From: Acidobacteriaceae bacterium
GTDB taxonomy: Bacteria; Acidobacteriota; Terriglobia; Terriglobales; Acidobacteriaceae
Reading direction: 5' to 3'
Assembly: GCA_003134995.1 (NCBI GenBank)
Contig: PLDC01000029.1
Coordinates: 186,001-250,000 of the forward strand
DNA length: 64,000 nt
In this document: one piece after another, positions 43,735-52,901 of the stretch
How positions within the stretch are numbered: position 1 is the first letter of the stretch
Layout: each line of letters begins with the position of its first letter
Notes under the pieces: model-generated
Database searches by the model: none
What the model was told of the DNA's origin: nothing
What the model saw: only the letters and a program-made list of their open reading frames with translations
Program-made: the position numbers and the translations under genes

Positions 43735-44823
43735 ATGCGGGCCATTCTGGCGGGCGGCGGGACGGGTGGGCATGTGATCCCGGCGCTGGCCATCGCCAAC
43801 GAACTCAAGAAAAGCTATGGAGCCGAGGTGCTGTTCATCGGGACGGCGCGCGGGATCGAGAACCGTCTTGTGCCGGCGGCGGGGTATCCGCTGCAACTCG
43901 TGCGGGTGGGGGCGCTGAAGAATGTCAGCCTGTTGATACGTGCCAAGACGGCCTTCGACCTGCCTCGGGCGGTCTGGGATGCAGGCCGCATGTTGAATCA
44001 GTTTGCGCCGGACGTAGTGATTGGCGTGGGCGGTTATGCCTCCGGTCCGGCGATGCTGGCTGCGGTGATGAAGCATATTCCGACGCTGGCGTTTGAGCCG
44101 AATGTTGTTCCGGGATTTGCGAATCGAGTGGTGGCGCGGTTCGTGTCGGGAGCAGCCGTGCACTTTGAAGAGACGGCGAAGTATTTTCGTCATGCGGAAG
44201 TGACCGGTGTGCCGGTGCGGCAGGCGTTTTTTGAAATTCCGGTAAAGCACGGCGGCGTTCCCACCCTGCTGGTGTTTGGCGGGAGCCAGGGGGCGCATGC
44301 CATCAACGAGGCGATGATCCGCTGTTTGCCGGAGTTGCAGCGGCAGGCTCCGGGGATTCGCATCATTCATCAGACGGGCGAGCGTGACTATAATGACGCG
44401 CTGGCGGCATACGCGTCTTTCTCGGGCACGACGGGCGAGTCGGCGCAGGTTTTCAAGTTCATTGAAGACATGCCGGCGGCGTTTGCGCAGGCTGATCTGG
44501 TAGTGTGCCGATCGGGGGCGAGCACGGTTGCGGAAATTACCGCGGCGGGAAAGCCGGCGATCTTTGTGCCGTTTCCACGAGCGGCGGATGATCATCAGCG
44601 GGTGAACGCAGAGGCGCTGGCGCGCGTTGGAGCGGCCGTGGTGGTGGAAGAGTCTAAGCTGGAGGGAGTCTGGCTGGCCGAGACGATTGCGGCATTGCTT
44701 TGCGACGCGCGGCGGTTGCAAGCGATGAGTGAGGCGGCGCGGGAGTTGGCGCATCCGAATGCAGCGAGGGATATCGCGAGGCTTGCGGCGCGTGTGGCAG
44801 GAATTGAAGAGAGCAGGGACTAG
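43735..44823 (+). CDS. murG: UDP-GlcNAc--MurNAc-pentapeptide-lipid GlcNAc transferase
   Basis: The ORF opens at 43693 inside the repeat; the ATG at 43735 ([21 protein letters not shown]) is the MurG start, giving 362 residues. GT-B motifs are GGGTGGHV near the N-terminus, [43 protein letters not shown], and [29 protein letters not shown]. It converts lipid I to lipid II on the cytoplasmic membrane face. Confidence 0.97.
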   Translation: MRAILAGGGTGGHVIPALAIANELKKSYGAEVLFIGTARGIENRLVPAAGYPLQLVRVGALKNVSLLIRAKTAFDLPRAVWDAGRMLNQFAPDVVIGVGGYASGPAMLAAVMKHIPTLAFEPNVVPGFANRVVARFVSGAAVHFEETAKYFRHAEVTGVPVRQAFFEIPVKHGGVPTLLVFGGSQGAHAINEAMIRCLPELQRQAPGIRIIHQTGERDYNDALAAYASFSGTTGESAQVFKFIEDMPAAFAQADLVVCRSGASTVAEITAAGKPAIFVPFPRAADDHQRVNAEALARVGAAVVVEESKLEGVWLAETIAALLCDARRLQAMSEAARELAHPNAARDIARLAARVAGIEESRD

Positions 44824-44885
44824 GGGTTAGGGAACAGGGGCAAGCAACCAAGTTCGATTTGTTCGCCCCTCGCCCCTAATCCTAA
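44822..44885. repeat. Inverted repeat of GGGGTTAGGGAACAGGGG words between murG and murC
   Basis: AGGGGTTAGGGAACAGGGGC is answered by TTCGCCCCTCGCCCCTAATC; arms of ~20 bp with a short loop fill the gap. Confidence 0.75.
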
Positions 44886-44889
44886 ATTT

Positions 44890-46305
44890 ATGTTTGCCAA
44901 GATTCAGCAGATACATTTCGTGGGCATTGGCGGGATCGGCATGAGCGGGATTGCCGAGGTGTTGCTGAATCTCGGCTATCGCGTTTCGGGATCGGATCTA
45001 AAGAGTTCTGCGGTCACGCAGCGGCTGGTGGGTTTAGGCGCGACTGTTCTTGAAGGGCATCGCGCGGAAAATATTGCTGGAGCCGAAGTGGTGGTGACGA
45101 GTTCGGCGATCGCGACGGAGAATCCCGAGGTGATCGAGGCGCACCGGTTGCATGTGCCGGTGATTCAGCGGGCCGAGATGCTTGCCGAGTTGATGCGGTT
45201 GAAATACGGCATCGCGATCGCCGGGATGCATGGCAAGACGACCACGACCTCGATGGTGGCGGCGGTGCTGGCTGGAGGCGGGCTTGATCCTACCGTGGTG
45301 GTCGGCGGGCGCGTGGATGCGATGGGCTCGAACGCGCGGCTGGGGAAGTCGCAATATCTTGTCGCCGAGGCCGATGAGAGCGACCGGTCTTTTCTGAAAT
45401 TGTCTCCAATTCTTTCTGTCGTGACCAACATCGACCGCGAGCATATGGATTGCTACCGCAACATGCGCGACGTGAAGAAGACGTTTCTCGAGTTCATGGA
45501 TCGCGTTCCGTTCTATGGCATGGTCGTGGTGTGCAATGACGACGCCATGCTGCGGCGGTTGCTGCCGCAAGCGCAGCGGCGCACGGTGACTTATGGGACG
45601 AAGCGCGGGTCGGATTTCCTGATCAAAGTGGAAAATTCAGCGCGGCCTAATGCGCAGAGCGATGGCAAGCCGTTGAGCCGCTTTCGCGTGAGATATCGGG
45701 AGAAGGATTTAGGCGAGTTCACGTTGCACGTGCCGGGATTGCATAACATTCTGAATGCGACGGCGGCGATCGCGGTCGGGGTGGGGCTTGACGTTGCTGT
45801 CGACGCAATCCGCGCGGGGCTGGATCAGTTTCGCGGAGTGGACCGGCGGTTTCAATTGCGCGGTCTAGTGGCGGGTGTAAGCGTGATTGACGATTATGGA
45901 CATCATCCGACGGAGATTAAGGCAACGCTGGCGGCGGCGAGGCAGTGCGGCTTTCGGAAAGTTCATGTGGTTTTTCAGCCGCACCGGTACACCCGCACGC
46001 GCGATCTGATTGATGATTTCGCGAAGGCATTCGGGGACGCGGATTCATTATTTGTGCTCGACATCTATGCAGCGAGCGAGAAGCCGATCGAAGGGACCAG
46101 CGGGGAAGCGTTGGCGCACGCGATTCGCGAGAAAGGCGGACACAGCGCTGAGTATGTGAGTTCGTTCGCGGACGCGGCAAGTTCGGTTGCTGCTGCAGCG
46201 ACTGACGGGGACATGATTCTGACATTGGGCGCGGGCAGTGTTTCGCAGTTGGGGCCGCTGATTCTGGAGAAACTGAGGGAGCGAGCCGTCGGAGCAGGGA
46301 ACTGA
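44890..46305 (+). CDS. murC: UDP-N-acetylmuramate--L-alanine ligase
   Basis: The 471-residue protein opens KIQQIHFVGIGGIGMSGIAEVLLNLGY, the MurC Rossmann domain. The ATP loop GMHGKTTTTSMVAAVL, VAEADESDRSFLKLSP, NIDREHMDCY, and C-terminal VIDDYGHHPTEIKATLAAAR and FQPHRYTRTRDL are diagnostic. It adds L-Ala to UDP-MurNAc. In many bacteria murB and ddl follow; here four unrelated genes separate murC from ftsQ. Confidence 0.97.
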   Translation: MFAKIQQIHFVGIGGIGMSGIAEVLLNLGYRVSGSDLKSSAVTQRLVGLGATVLEGHRAENIAGAEVVVTSSAIATENPEVIEAHRLHVPVIQRAEMLAELMRLKYGIAIAGMHGKTTTTSMVAAVLAGGGLDPTVVVGGRVDAMGSNARLGKSQYLVAEADESDRSFLKLSPILSVVTNIDREHMDCYRNMRDVKKTFLEFMDRVPFYGMVVVCNDDAMLRRLLPQAQRRTVTYGTKRGSDFLIKVENSARPNAQSDGKPLSRFRVRYREKDLGEFTLHVPGLHNILNATAAIAVGVGLDVAVDAIRAGLDQFRGVDRRFQLRGLVAGVSVIDDYGHHPTEIKATLAAARQCGFRKVHVVFQPHRYTRTRDLIDDFAKAFGDADSLFVLDIYAASEKPIEGTSGEALAHAIREKGGHSAEYVSSFADAASSVAAAATDGDMILTLGAGSVSQLGPLILEKLRERAVGAGN

Positions 46306-46465
46306 TCTTCGGATTTGTAGGCGCGGAAATCAGTCCAGGCCGATAGAGGCCGAGGCGCAGTGGGGGACTGCTGCCCTGTTGTCGCGAAGACGGCTGGAAT
46401 GAGAGTGGGACAGTGAGCGACGGCGTCTCACCGGTACGGCCGCATTTAGGCAGCGGGTGTTCGGC

Positions 46466-46828
46466 TTATAGGCACGTCCCTGTTCTCCTGATGCGAACCT
46501 GCTTTAGAACGTCGTCCGAACTGAACTCCAGTGCTATGTAAACATCCCAACGCTCACATACGACACTATCAGGATCTTGGCCGATCGTGACTTCATACGC
46601 CTCTATTCGACTTCCACCACGCTTGTCCGCAAAATACCGTACATCACGCGAGTCGAGGTATTTCTTGACGTCACCTTTAGGCGTCCCAAGAGGCAGGTCA
46701 CGCTGAAATTGGGAAAGAGCCTTTTGATAGGCAAAGTCACGCCTCGACTGCGCCACCCTGGAGCCAATGAGCCACACCGAAACCAGTGCGACGGCGCCCA
46801 TAGCCGTGAACACGATTACTTTTCTCAT
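46466..46828 (-). CDS. Membrane-anchored hypothetical protein (~120 aa)
   Basis: The ATG at 46828 gives MRKVIVFTAMGAVALVSVWLIGSRVAQ, an N-terminal anchor or uncleaved signal, and 120 residues. The rest contains QFQRDLPLGTPKGDVKKYLDSRDVRYF, reminiscent of the short turn-helix pattern of SmpA/BamE-like periplasmic domains, and a Cys pair (VVCERW, TGTCL). Family not assigned. It runs opposite to the dcw genes and is one of the genes inserted between murC and ftsQ. Confidence 0.6.
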   Translation of the reverse strand: MRKVIVFTAMGAVALVSVWLIGSRVAQSRRDFAYQKALSQFQRDLPLGTPKGDVKKYLDSRDVRYFADKRGGSRIEAYEVTIGQDPDSVVCERWDVYIALEFSSDDVLKQVRIRRTGTCL

Positions 46829-47022
46829 CGAGAGCATTCTACAGTTCCAGGTTCCCACAGCACCTTGCTTCCCGGCGCGGCGGGCGAGGACGCCCGCCGA
46901 ACGGCCGCCGGGACGGCGGCGCTACCCTGACACGGCGAAACTAACTTCTCGTCCGTTGCGTATCTTCCATTGCTAACGGATTGGGCCGGGATTCGTCCAA
47001 TCTGCCAGATGGAGATTCGGGA

Positions 47023-47544
47023 ATGAAAACTACACAGGCATGGGCATGGCTGACCGCCGGAGTGCTGGCGTTGGGGTTGAATGGCTTTTATCATGACGGC
47101 GGCGCAGTTTGGGCGCACCGCATTGCCGATCAACTGGCTGAAAAGTCCGAGGCCGTGGCGGATTTGGCTTCGGAGCAGATTGACGGATTCATGGGAACGG
47201 CAAACCTGGTGGCTGCGCGGGACGAGACCGCCTCCTGCCGCTTGGCTGCTGCGATGGCGCGGTTCCAGTCCAAGTTCGCTCAGGTGCACACCACGATGGC
47301 GCACTTCGAAGATATTTCAGCCCGGCGAGAAGTGGCTTTGGCGCGGGCTGAGGTCACTCGGGCTCGGATCGAGGCGCGAGTTGTGCGAATGGCTCCGATT
47401 GCGTTTGATTCGGTGAGTGGTCCGGTTGTGATTTGTCCGCGAGTGCGGGTGAGCGTTCCGCGCATCGAAATTCCGAAGTTGCCAGTGATTCACATTCCGG
47501 CTCCGGTGGTGCATGTTGATCTGCCGGGTAATGGCCCGGTTTAG
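47023..47544 (+). CDS. Hypothetical exported protein (173 aa)
   Basis: The ATG at 47023 follows GGAGATTCGGGA. A hydrophobic N-terminus (AWAWLTAGVLALGLNGFYHDGGA) could be a signal or anchor. The middle is helical and Ala/Arg-rich (ISARREVALARAEVTRARIEARVVRM). The C-terminus is Pro/Val-rich with repeated short strands (VRVSVPRIEIPKLPVIHIPAPVVHVDLPG). Family unknown. A clear intrinsic terminator follows. Confidence 0.6.
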   Translation: MKTTQAWAWLTAGVLALGLNGFYHDGGAVWAHRIADQLAEKSEAVADLASEQIDGFMGTANLVAARDETASCRLAAAMARFQSKFAQVHTTMAHFEDISARREVALARAEVTRARIEARVVRMAPIAFDSVSGPVVICPRVRVSVPRIEIPKLPVIHIPAPVVHVDLPGNGPV

Positions 47545-47563
47545 GCTTTCTCCTCCTGGAAAA

Positions 47564-47600
47564 GCGGGCGCGGCGAAACTTGCCGCGCCCGCCTTTTTTT
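47564..47600 (+). terminator. Rho-independent terminator
   Basis: GCGGGCGCGGC and GCCGCGCCCGC form a perfect 11-bp GC stem with a GAAACTT loop, followed by CTTTTTTT. It lies 20 bp after the exported-protein gene and may also serve the convergent GloVer gene, since the other strand ends in TTTT. Confidence 0.92.
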
Positions 47601-47629
47601 GTGCGGCCAACGTCGGTGGCAGCACCTGA

Positions 47630-49150
47630 CTACGGCACCTGGAAGGCGACGTTGCTGGTGAGCGTGGTGCCTGTGGACGTCGTCACCTTGACTACGCCGG
47701 TGGTGGCGCCGGTGGGCACTGTGGTGGTGATTTCGGTGCTCGAGGCGACTTTGAACGTAGCCGTCTTGCCGTTAAAGGTAACCTTGGTCGCGCCCGTCAG
47801 ATTGTTTCCCAGAATCTTCACTGCCGACGCGACTTTGCCGGAGGTCGGTAGGGTTTCCACGAACGGGCCGAGACCCACGGACAAGCTGAAGACCGTACCG
47901 TTGCAGGTGGCGCAGGTTTGGTAATTCGCCCCGCCTTCTGGAGTCACCCCGTAGAACGTTCCGCTGGTATCCTGGATGAGCCACGGCCCGGGTGGAAAGT
48001 CTGATGTGACGATGCCGTCGGTGCCGTCGAAGCTGTGCTCCGTGGTCAATGAACCGCTGGGGGTCATCCGGAAGATCGAGCCCAAATCGTTGGCCCCACC
48101 GGCTGCCGTCATGCCATAGAAGTTCCCGTCGGTGGCCAGCATTAGCGCCATGGGATAGTTGCCGTCAGCGCAGCCTGTTAGGTTGCAAAAGCTGTAAAGC
48201 GTGGTCAGCTTGCCGCTCGGGGTGATGGTGAAAAAGGTGCCTCCGCCGCCAAAGGCGCCGGTCCCGTCGGTGCCGGTTGCCCCATAGAGGTTCCCGTCGG
48301 CACCCTGAACCAGCGCCGCGTAGGGATGAGCGCCGTCGGGGCAACCTGAGACGTTGCAAAAGGTGTAAAGCGTCGAAAACTTACCTGCCTCAGTAATTTG
48401 AAAAATCGTGCCGGCGCCGTTAGCCCCGCCATTATGCGTGGCGCCGTAGAGATCTCCGTTCGTGCCTTGAACCAGTGCCGTATAAGGCCCGTTTCCATCC
48501 AGGCAGTCACTTTCCGAGTTCTCGGTTTCGCAAAACGAGTGCAGAATGGTAAACGCACCTCCCAGGGTCATCTTAAAAATCACGCCTTGGCCGTATGCTC
48601 CGTCTGTCTGCGTTGTCCCATAGAGGTCCCCGTTGCTGGCCTGCACCAGCGTCGCTTCGGGGCTCTGGCCGCAGACCGGTGGGTCCGCTGTGTTACAAAG
48701 GCCGGAGTCACCGACGCCAGTGAGAGTGCCGCTGGGAGTGACTTTGTAGACCTCCGTGTCCGCGTTTAGGAACAATGTCCCGTAGAAATCCCCGTTGGTG
48801 GCCAGCGCCAGCGCCGCGTTGTTTCCGCAGCAGGGCGCTGAGGCAGTGTTAAAGTTATCCAGGATCGTTTCCGTCCCGCTGGTGCTGATTTTGAACACTG
48901 TGCCGTAGTAGTCGCCGCCGCCGCCGTCGCCGTTCCCGCCGAACGCCGTGGTCCCGTACAAATATCCGTTGGTACCCTGCACCAGCCCATTGGGGTAGCT
49001 GCCGTCCGGTGGGTCGCCTTGTCCCCCTCCGAACGTGTGCAGCGAGGTAAAGGTTTGAGCCTGGGCCGGAACTGCAATGCCGGCGAGGGCCAGTATGAGC
49101 GCGAGTGTCGCCACCACGCGAATTGCTTTTTGCTGCCGAAAGTTCTTCAT
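47630..49150 (-). CDS. Secreted GloVer-repeat protein with C-terminal IPT/TIG domain
   Basis: The 506-residue protein has a signal peptide (VVATLALILALAGIAVPAQAQ). About nine repeats of the choice-of-anchor GloVer type follow, each with a core such as ALVQGTNGDLYGATHNGGANGAGTIFQIT and LYTFCN/ LHSF. A C-terminal IPT/TIG immunoglobulin-like domain (GKVASAVKILGNNLTGATKVTFNGKTATF) ends the protein. Probably a secreted or surface beta-propeller; function unknown. It is convergent with the preceding gene across the terminator. Confidence 0.9.
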   Translation of the reverse strand: MKNFRQQKAIRVVATLALILALAGIAVPAQAQTFTSLHTFGGGQGDPPDGSYPNGLVQGTNGYLYGTTAFGGNGDGGGGDYYGTVFKISTSGTETILDNFNTASAPCCGNNAALALATNGDFYGTLFLNADTEVYKVTPSGTLTGVGDSGLCNTADPPVCGQSPEATLVQASNGDLYGTTQTDGAYGQGVIFKMTLGGAFTILHSFCETENSESDCLDGNGPYTALVQGTNGDLYGATHNGGANGAGTIFQITEAGKFSTLYTFCNVSGCPDGAHPYAALVQGADGNLYGATGTDGTGAFGGGGTFFTITPSGKLTTLYSFCNLTGCADGNYPMALMLATDGNFYGMTAAGGANDLGSIFRMTPSGSLTTEHSFDGTDGIVTSDFPPGPWLIQDTSGTFYGVTPEGGANYQTCATCNGTVFSLSVGLGPFVETLPTSGKVASAVKILGNNLTGATKVTFNGKTATFKVASSTEITTTVPTGATTGVVKVTTSTGTTLTSNVAFQVP

Positions 49151-49466
49151 TGAAGTCTCCTGGGATTACAAGTTCTCGAGTTGTCTGGGATCGGGCTCGG
49201 CGTGGCGGCGCTATTTGCAGACTGCGACGATGTGACTCCGAGCACGGGGGTCACTTTGTCTGAAAGCGGGGTAGGCGTCAATGCTCTGCGGCTCACGCCG
49301 CGCGCCCATGTAGTTCACGCGCTAAATGGTTTATTAGCAGATCGATAGGAGAACATCTCACGCGAAAAAACTGCCACCAACGGGGGATGAACCCGCCCGA
49401 AGGTGGGGGGCTGCGGCGGTTTCTCGCGTGGTAAACTGGCTACCCTCTCTCGGCCAGGCGAGCGAA
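49151..49466. other. 316-bp divergent region with a leader hairpin
   Basis: The region separates the GloVer gene (-) and the CadC-like gene (+). The only clear structure is the hairpin at 49359-49430; no other element was recognised. Confidence 0.5.
49359..49430 (+). promoter_or_regulatory. Long imperfect hairpin in the leader of the CadC-like gene
   Basis: CACGCGAAAAAACTGCC pairs with GGCGGTTTCTCGCGTG (about 14 of 16 positions). An inner CCACC/GGTGG stem and a GGGGG...CCC core lie between. It ends 36 bp before the ATG at 49467. It could be an RNA leader structure or a DNA site. Confidence 0.5.
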
Positions 49467-51395
49467 ATGCATCCGACTGCCGCTCAAGACGACGTGGTTC
49501 GCTTCGGGATATTCGAGGCCGATCTGCGCTCGGGCGAGCTGCGGAGGAATGGGATCAAGGTAAAGATTCAGGAGTTGCCCTTCCGCGCCCTGAAGCTGCT
49601 GCTCAGCCGCGCCGGCGAAGTTCTCAGCCGCGAGGAATTCCGCAAGGCGCTTTGGCCGGATGACGTCTTCGTCGATTTCGATCACGGCATCAGCAGCGCC
49701 ATCAATCGGCTGCGGGATGCGCTGGACGACTCAGCTGACAATCCAATTTTCATTGAGACTGTGGAGCGCCGTGGCTATCGCTGGATTGCGCCAGTGCGCG
49801 GCGAGGCTCGGGTCACAGAAGTTTCCGCGAGCATCCCGGAACCGGTTCTGATTCCGGCAAAAAACGCTCCGGTTCAAGGTTCACCTGCACCTTCCCCACG
49901 ATGGAGGTGGGTCTGGGTGCTGTCTGCTTTCGCGTTGTTGCTAGTAGCTTGGACTTTCCGGCAGGGTTCGCGCGCCGCCAAAGCTAGCGCGAGATTGTTT
50001 AACGGCAGAGACTCCAGTGCTGTGTTGAGTCCAATCCGCTCGGTCGCGGTGCTGCCGTTGCAGAATTTCTCCAACGATGGCAGCCAGGAGTACTTCGTCG
50101 ACGGTATGACCGACGAACTGATCACCGATCTGGCGCAGATTCCTGAATTGAAGGTCGTCTCCCGGACTTCAATCATGCAATACAAGGGCGCGCACACACC
50201 ACTGCCGCAAATTGGACACGAACTTGGAGTAGACGCAGTGGTAGAAGGATCGGTGTTGCGGTCGGGCGACCGGGTGAGGATCACGGCCCAGTTGATCCGG
50301 ACGGCCACCGATCGCCACGTCTGGGCGCAAGCCTACGATGGCGACCTCAAAGATGTGCTCGCGCTGCAGGCACGCGTCGCCGAGGCGATTACAAACGAAG
50401 TAAAGCTGAACCTGACGGCTGAGGAAAGTGGCCGCCTGCGGCGTGGGCGTAGCGTGGACCCAGAGGCCTACGACCTTTACCTGCGGGGCCGCTACGCCTG
50501 GAGCCAGAGAAATGTGGAGGGATATGAAAAGGCGGTTGGGTACTTAAGCCAGGCAATCGCTAAGGATCCTAACTTCGCCCTGGCTTACGCCACCCTGGCC
50601 GACTGCCAGACGCTGCTTGGTTTCAACGGAAGCCCGACGGGGATGACTGAGGCCAAGGCAACTGCCGAGAAAGCTTTGCAGCTCGACGACACGCTGGCCG
50701 AGGCGCACACGTCGCTGGCCGTCACAAAGATTCTGCTGGATTGGGATTGGGCGGGGGCCGAGCGCGAGTTCCATCAGGCGCTTCATCTGGATCCTAATTC
50801 CGCGCAGGCCCACCATTGGTACGGCAATCTGCTGCTGGGTCCGGAAGGACGGCATGAGGAAGCGATTGCGGAGCTGCAGAGCGCCCACGAACTGGATCCG
50901 CTCTCAGCGATTATCAGCACTGACACTGGATTCGCTTATTATCTCGCTGGCCGTTACGACGCAGCGCGCGAAACCTACCAGAAAGTTTTGGCCGCGCACC
51001 CCAACTTCCCGCCTGCGCTCTTTTATCTGGGAAAATACTACGATCAGACCGGCCAACGCGACCTGGCCGTCAAAGTGGGCATTCAGAACTCCCGCCTTGC
51101 GGGGCTGCCGGAAGTGGCCCGGCATCTGCAGCAACTCTACGATCAGGGCGGGTACCAGGCCGTTGCGGATGCACAGGCTAAACGCGGGTCGGCCAGCGGG
51201 GCAGGCGTGTGCGAATTGGCCGCGAATAATGCTTTACTTGGCAGAAATGCGGCAGCTCTGGATGCGCTGGAACGATGTAATCGCACGAACGGCAGAGTCG
51301 CGCTCCTCTATCTGAAGGTCGACCCGGCTTGGGCGAACCTACGCTCGGAACCTCGATATCAGGAATTGCTGCGGCGGATGCATTTACAAGAGTGA
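49467..51395 (+). CDS. CadC-like winged-helix transmembrane regulator with TPR repeats
   Basis: The ATG at 49467 (MHPTAAQDDVVRFGIFEADL) is preferred over GTG 49428, which lies in the leader hairpin; 642 residues. An OmpR/PhoB-type winged helix spans ~10-108 (GELRRNGIKVKIQELPFRALKLLL ... ETVERRGYRWIAPV), a transmembrane segment ~150 (VWVLSAFALLLVAWTF), and a TolB/FlgO-like domain ~180-290 (SVAVLPLQNFSNDGSQEYFVDGMTDELIT). About eight TPRs follow to the end. This membrane-bound transcription factor layout is common in Acidobacteriota. Its targets are unknown; being beside ftsQ is probably incidental. Confidence 0.88.
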   Translation: MHPTAAQDDVVRFGIFEADLRSGELRRNGIKVKIQELPFRALKLLLSRAGEVLSREEFRKALWPDDVFVDFDHGISSAINRLRDALDDSADNPIFIETVERRGYRWIAPVRGEARVTEVSASIPEPVLIPAKNAPVQGSPAPSPRWRWVWVLSAFALLLVAWTFRQGSRAAKASARLFNGRDSSAVLSPIRSVAVLPLQNFSNDGSQEYFVDGMTDELITDLAQIPELKVVSRTSIMQYKGAHTPLPQIGHELGVDAVVEGSVLRSGDRVRITAQLIRTATDRHVWAQAYDGDLKDVLALQARVAEAITNEVKLNLTAEESGRLRRGRSVDPEAYDLYLRGRYAWSQRNVEGYEKAVGYLSQAIAKDPNFALAYATLADCQTLLGFNGSPTGMTEAKATAEKALQLDDTLAEAHTSLAVTKILLDWDWAGAEREFHQALHLDPNSAQAHHWYGNLLLGPEGRHEEAIAELQSAHELDPLSAIISTDTGFAYYLAGRYDAARETYQKVLAAHPNFPPALFYLGKYYDQTGQRDLAVKVGIQNSRLAGLPEVARHLQQLYDQGGYQAVADAQAKRGSASGAGVCELAANNALLGRNAAALDALERCNRTNGRVALLYLKVDPAWANLRSEPRYQELLRRMHLQE

Positions 51396-51399
51396 CCCG

Positions 51400-51440
51400 T
51401 TCTTACGAACTTAATTCTTACGAACCCTGGTTCTTACGAA
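51400..51440. repeat. Three direct repeats of TTCTTACGAA upstream of ftsQ
   Basis: TTCTTACGAA occurs at 51400, 51415 and 51431, spaced 15 and 16 bases. Each has the partly palindromic TTC...GAA. They lie between the CadC-like stop and ftsQ and could be an iterated protein-binding site. Confidence 0.6.
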
Positions 51441-51547
51441 TCTGGTGCAGCCTGTGCAAAAGAACCAACATTTTGTCTATCTCTCGCCGCGAAAAAAAGT
51501 TATAGTTTGAAAGCTCAGCGATTCCTCTACGACAACTGAACCTACTG

Positions 51548-52852
51548 ATGGCGCGGAAATCGAGCCCCACCATCTTGCAGGAGGAGTTGTACCCACCCAG
51601 CGCTGCGCATTTGCGCGAAGGCGACGCGCGCGAGGATATTGACGACGCGCGTCTGCTCGATCTGGATGCGGATGAGGAATCTCCCTTTTTACGCGGGCAA
51701 AAGCGGGTCTCCGCTCGCCGAAGTACTCTTCCGAAAAAAACCGCGAACAATTTGCTGTGGGCTGCCGTGGCGGCCGGCGCGATCTGCATTGCGGGCTTAG
51801 GCGCCGCATGGCTGTATCACTACGGCGAGCACTCGTGGCGCTTCCGCGTGGAATCGAGCGACAACATTGAAGTCACGGGCATGCAGAACGTGAGCAAGTC
51901 GCAGATCATGGAAGTGATGGGCTCCGACATCGGGCGCAACATCTTTTTCATTCCGCTGGCGCAGCAGAAGGCGCAACTGGAGCAGATTCCGTGGGTGGAA
52001 TCGGCCAGCGTGATGCGCTTCGTTCCCAACCGTCTCAAGGTCGAAATTCATGAGCGCACGCCGGTCGCGTTCGCGCGAGTCGGACCGCGCATGTCGTTGA
52101 TCGACGCCGGTGGAACGCTGATGGAACTGACGCCGAAACATAAATATTCCTTTCCGGTGATTCTGGGAATGAATGCGGGCGAGCCGCTTTCGACGCGGGC
52201 TCCGCGGATGAAAACTTATGCCGAGATGGTGCGCGAACTGGATTCGAGCGGCGGGCGCTATTCGCAGGATCTCAGCGAAGTGGATCTTTCCGATCTGGAA
52301 GATGTGAAAGTGCGAGTGAATGACGCTGCGGGAGACGTTCTCGTGCATCTCGGATCATCGGATTATTTGCGCCGCTACAAAATCTATGTGACCCACGCTC
52401 AGGGCTGGCGGCAGCAATTTCAAAAGCTGGAGTCGGTGGATCTGCGCTACGAAAACCAGATCATCGTGAATCCGGAATTGCAGCGAACCGTGAAGACTAC
52501 TGCGTTGACTCCGGTCGCGGCGAAGGCCGCGGCAGCGGCCGGAGTGAAGCCGGCAGCGCTGGTCACTCGTTTGCCGCCGCATGACCGTACGTTGCCCAAG
52601 CCGGCGTTTGAATTGACGGAGAAAAAACTTGATCCGAAGGCGGGCGCCGTTACGAAGAAAGCAGCGGCCACTAAACCTAAAGTCAAGAAAACCGCGGCTA
52701 AGGGGAAAGCTGCCGCTGGCGCGAAGAAGGCGGCGCAACCAGCGAGGCCGGTGAAATCCGTCGTGGCGAAGAAGTCTTACGCCGGAAGCGCGGGTTCGAA
52801 GCCGAGTGCGGCGGTCGCCAAAACTCAGGCGGCTCAGGGGCCGAGCCAGTGA
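51548..52852 (+). CDS. ftsQ: Cell division protein FtsQ with long Ala/Lys-rich tail
   Basis: The 434-residue protein has a cytoplasmic N-terminus of ~65 residues, one transmembrane segment at ~68-90 (LLWAAVAAGAICIAGLGAAWLY), a POTRA domain (SSDNIEVTGMQNVSKSQIMEVMGSD ... IPWVESASVMRFVPNRLKVEIHERTPVAF), and the FtsQ beta domain (YRRYKIYVTHAQGWRQQFQKLESVDLRY). About 115 further residues (KKAAATKPKVKKTAAKGKAAA style) form a histone H1-like low-complexity tail facing the periplasm. FtsQ normally ends near residue 310, so the tail is unusual. It is 49 bp from ftsA. Confidence 0.9.
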   Translation: MARKSSPTILQEELYPPSAAHLREGDAREDIDDARLLDLDADEESPFLRGQKRVSARRSTLPKKTANNLLWAAVAAGAICIAGLGAAWLYHYGEHSWRFRVESSDNIEVTGMQNVSKSQIMEVMGSDIGRNIFFIPLAQQKAQLEQIPWVESASVMRFVPNRLKVEIHERTPVAFARVGPRMSLIDAGGTLMELTPKHKYSFPVILGMNAGEPLSTRAPRMKTYAEMVRELDSSGGRYSQDLSEVDLSDLEDVKVRVNDAAGDVLVHLGSSDYLRRYKIYVTHAQGWRQQFQKLESVDLRYENQIIVNPELQRTVKTTALTPVAAKAAAAAGVKPAALVTRLPPHDRTLPKPAFELTEKKLDPKAGAVTKKAAATKPKVKKTAAKGKAAAGAKKAAQPARPVKSVVAKKSYAGSAGSKPSAAVAKTQAAQGPSQ

Positions 52853-52901
52853 AAATTCGATTTTATAACGGCGTAGGGAATTCATTGGGGACTCATAGCT
52901 A

